NCBI GenBank assembly: GCA_905215015.1
Contig: CAJMOS010000067.1
Location: 1 to 16,361, forward strand
Direction of reading: 5' to 3'
Length of the DNA stretch: 16,361 bases
Source of the DNA: an uncultured bacterium
GTDB lineage: Bacteria; Spirochaetota; Spirochaetia; Sphaerochaetales; Sphaerochaetaceae
This document shows, piece after piece, positions 14,951 through 16,361 of this stretch (position 1 is its first letter; each line of letters starts with the position of its first letter). A program made the position numbers and the translations under genes. The notes under the pieces were generated by a model. It was not told the origin of the DNA and did not search any database. It saw only the letters and a program-made list of their open reading frames with translations.

Positions 14951-15599
14951 CAAACGGCTTGTCATTTTTGACCTGGATGGAACCTTGGTGGACACCTCGG
15001 AAGGCATCTTCGACACCGCCAGGTTCACCGCAATGCAACTTGGCATCGACACGGATGTGCCGATGGATCGGATGCGCCGCTTTATCGGCCCCCCTTTGGA
15101 CGAATGCTTTCGGATCGTCTACGATTTGAGCGACGAGCAGATTCGGAAGGCCTATCCAATCTACCAGGCTCGCTACCGTGCGCGCGGACAGTTTCTGGGA
15201 AAGGTCTATGACGGCATGCCGCAGGTCCTTTCGTCGCTCCGTAGTCGTGGCTATCTGCTGGCGGTGGGGACGTTGAAGAGCGAGTCGGTGTCACTGAGCC
15301 TGTTGCGCCACTTCGGACTGCTGGACTGCTTTGACGTGGTGCACGGAGACGCGGAGCATGGAGGACGTACCAAGAGCGACGTGCTCTCCCTGATTCTTGC
15401 CGATTTGCATCTGCTCCCTTCCGACGCCCTGTTGGTCGGCGACTCGATGCACGACCAGAACGGCGCGGCTGCTGCCGGTGTCTCTTTTATCGCCGCCGCT
15501 TACGGTTTCGGCTTCCCGACACGCCCGGCCATCGGGCCGTTGGTGTCAGCTGTCATCGACAAGCCGTTGGAGCTTCTTCCTCTGCTTCCAGTCCTTTGA
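14943..15599 (+). CDS. HAD-superfamily hydrolase, phosphoglycolate-phosphatase-like
   Basis: This 218-residue HAD phosphatase has all four motifs. FDLDGTLVDT carries the nucleophile D10 and acid/base D12. T110 in AVGTLKSE is motif II, K144 in GRTKSD is motif III, and D167/D171 in GDSMHDQNGA are motif IV. The cap is the small helical type inserted after motif I, as in Gph and beta-phosphoglucomutase relatives. I start it at the ATG at 14943, inside the 3' end of the phosphatase gene before it (8-bp overlap), because family homology begins at once there. An ATG at 14919 would only add eight unconserved residues. Phosphoglycolate, pyrophosphate or a sugar phosphate are possible substrates. Coupling to the inositol-monophosphatase-type gene suggests a shared pathway, but this is inference. 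Its 3' end overlaps the convergent ABC gene by 47 bp. Confidence 0.88.
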   Translation: MADKRLVIFDLDGTLVDTSEGIFDTARFTAMQLGIDTDVPMDRMRRFIGPPLDECFRIVYDLSDEQIRKAYPIYQARYRARGQFLGKVYDGMPQVLSSLRSRGYLLAVGTLKSESVSLSLLRHFGLLDCFDVVHGDAEHGGRTKSDVLSLILADLHLLPSDALLVGDSMHDQNGAAAAGVSFIAAAYGFGFPTRPAIGPLVSAVIDKPLELLPLLPVL

Positions 15600-16361
15600 T
15601 GTGCGCCAGCAGCTCCTGTGGAGTTCCTTGGCCGACAATCCGTCCATCTTGGATCAGGACCAGTTTCCGGGCGCTGCGCATCGTGCTTTCCCGGTGGCTG
15701 ATAGCCAATACCGTGCGGCCGTTTGCCGCCTTGAAGAGCACGTGGACCAGATGTTCTTCGGTGCGCGCGTCCAGCGAGGCGGTGATTTCATCAAACAGCA
15801 GTACCGGGGGATTCGCCACAATCGCGCGTGCGATCGAGAAGAGTTGTTTCTGTCCTTGGGAAAGGCTTGAGACATGAAACGGCTTGCCTGCCAATGAGGA
15901 AAGCCCGACAAAATCCAAGGCTTCCAGCACGTCGCTGTCGCTGATGTTCCTGTCATAGAGTCTGACCTGTTCGAGCAGGTCGCCTTCCACCGGGACGAAC
16001 TCTTGCTCGACATAGCCGAACAGATGCCTCTTGAGCCGGTTGGGGATGGTATAGACGTCCACTCCGTTGTAGGTCACCTTTCCCTCGCTTGGCGGCATCA
16101 ATCCCAGCACCAGCCGGAACAGCGTGGTCTTTCCCACGCCGGAACGGCCGATGAAAGCCAGGTTTTCCTTGTCGGGAATGGCAAGGTCGATATCTTTCAG
16201 TACCAGTTCCCGGGAGTCCGGGTAATGGAAGGAAAGGTGGTCGAAGGTAATGGCGGCGGAGCCATCGGGAGTGATGTCGCGCAAGGTCAGGAGTTCGTCC
16301 TTCGCGGCTTCTTCCTGTTCGGAGAGGAACTCGTTGATTCTGGCGAGTCCGCTTTTGCCCT
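15553..16361 (-). CDS. ABC exporter, ATP-binding domain (5' part beyond the window)
   Basis: The frame runs from the right edge with no stop and no convincing start, so this is the C-terminal part (about 269 codons) of a larger protein. The first residues seen, SGLARINEFLSEQEEAAKDEL, resemble the linker between the membrane and ATPase domains of exporter-type half-transporters (MsbA-like), so the membrane domain is expected upstream on this strand. The ATPase core shows Walker A GRSGVGKTTL (16120-16149), a Q-loop (FGYVEQEF), an altered signature LSQGQ in place of LSGGQ (15850-15864), Walker B with the catalytic Glu in LLFDEITASLD, and the H-loop in LAISHRES. A lipid, peptide or drug substrate is possible, but none is indicated. 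A TTG at 16284 is a poor internal start and is not used. Confidence 0.9.
   Translation of the reverse strand, partial: GKSGLARINEFLSEQEEAAKDELLTLRDITPDGSAAITFDHLSFHYPDSRELVLKDIDLAIPDKENLAFIGRSGVGKTTLFRLVLGLMPPSEGKVTYNGVDVYTIPNRLKRHLFGYVEQEFVPVEGDLLEQVRLYDRNISDSDVLEALDFVGLSSLAGKPFHVSSLSQGQKQLFSIARAIVANPPVLLFDEITASLDARTEEHLVHVLFKAANGRTVLAISHRESTMRSARKLVLIQDGRIVGQGTPQELLAHIKGLEAEEEAPTACR

Overview
The window is about 16.4 kb of densely packed, ordinary chromosomal DNA with a GC content that looks to be in the mid-to-high 50s. I see 12 protein-coding genes, two of them cut by the window edges. I see no rRNA, tRNA, insertion sequence, integrase or CRISPR array. Several features together suggest a spirochaete, perhaps near Sphaerochaeta: the unusually long PRPP synthetase, a lipoprotein with an Ig-like and lamin-tail-like layout, the carbohydrate-type ABC permease, and the mixture of otherwise unrelated genes. 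This is recognition by feel, not a database result, and I hold it with moderate to low confidence.

Left part (1-3317). The C-terminal end of a MalG/UgpE-type ABC permease is followed, with gaps of 8 bp each, by an alkaline-phosphatase-superfamily phosphodiesterase and an alpha/beta hydrolase. They probably form one import-and-degradation operon for a phosphodiester or esterified sugar. A secreted lipoprotein gene converges on it from the minus strand, with a 1-bp gap between the stop codons.

Middle part (3318-8374). argH has the clearest promoter in the window (TTGACC, 17 bp, TACACT) and stands without other arginine genes. It is followed by an atypical long PRPP synthetase (prs). Next come a class I aminotransferase, preceded by a stable hairpin, and an EamA-family permease that overlaps the aminotransferase by 8 bp. 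The overlapping pair is probably translationally coupled and may handle the same amino acid.

Right part (8375-16361). A DUF763 protein and an MFS transporter each have a candidate -10 box only 6-7 bp before the ATG, which hints at leaderless transcripts. Then comes the most unusual gene of the window. It encodes a 1084-residue protein with an N-terminal helical region, a roughly 440-residue acidic, Pro/Glu-rich, probably disordered linker, and a C-terminal domain. The linker carries two series of repeated short hydrophobic motifs and internally duplicated DNA. It is followed by an inositol-monophosphatase-family enzyme and a HAD phosphatase in tight translational coupling. The HAD gene overlaps tail-to-tail by 47 bp with a minus-strand ABC exporter whose 5' part lies beyond the window.

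No obvious defence or mobile system is present. The best candidate for something undescribed is the 1084-residue motif-array protein.
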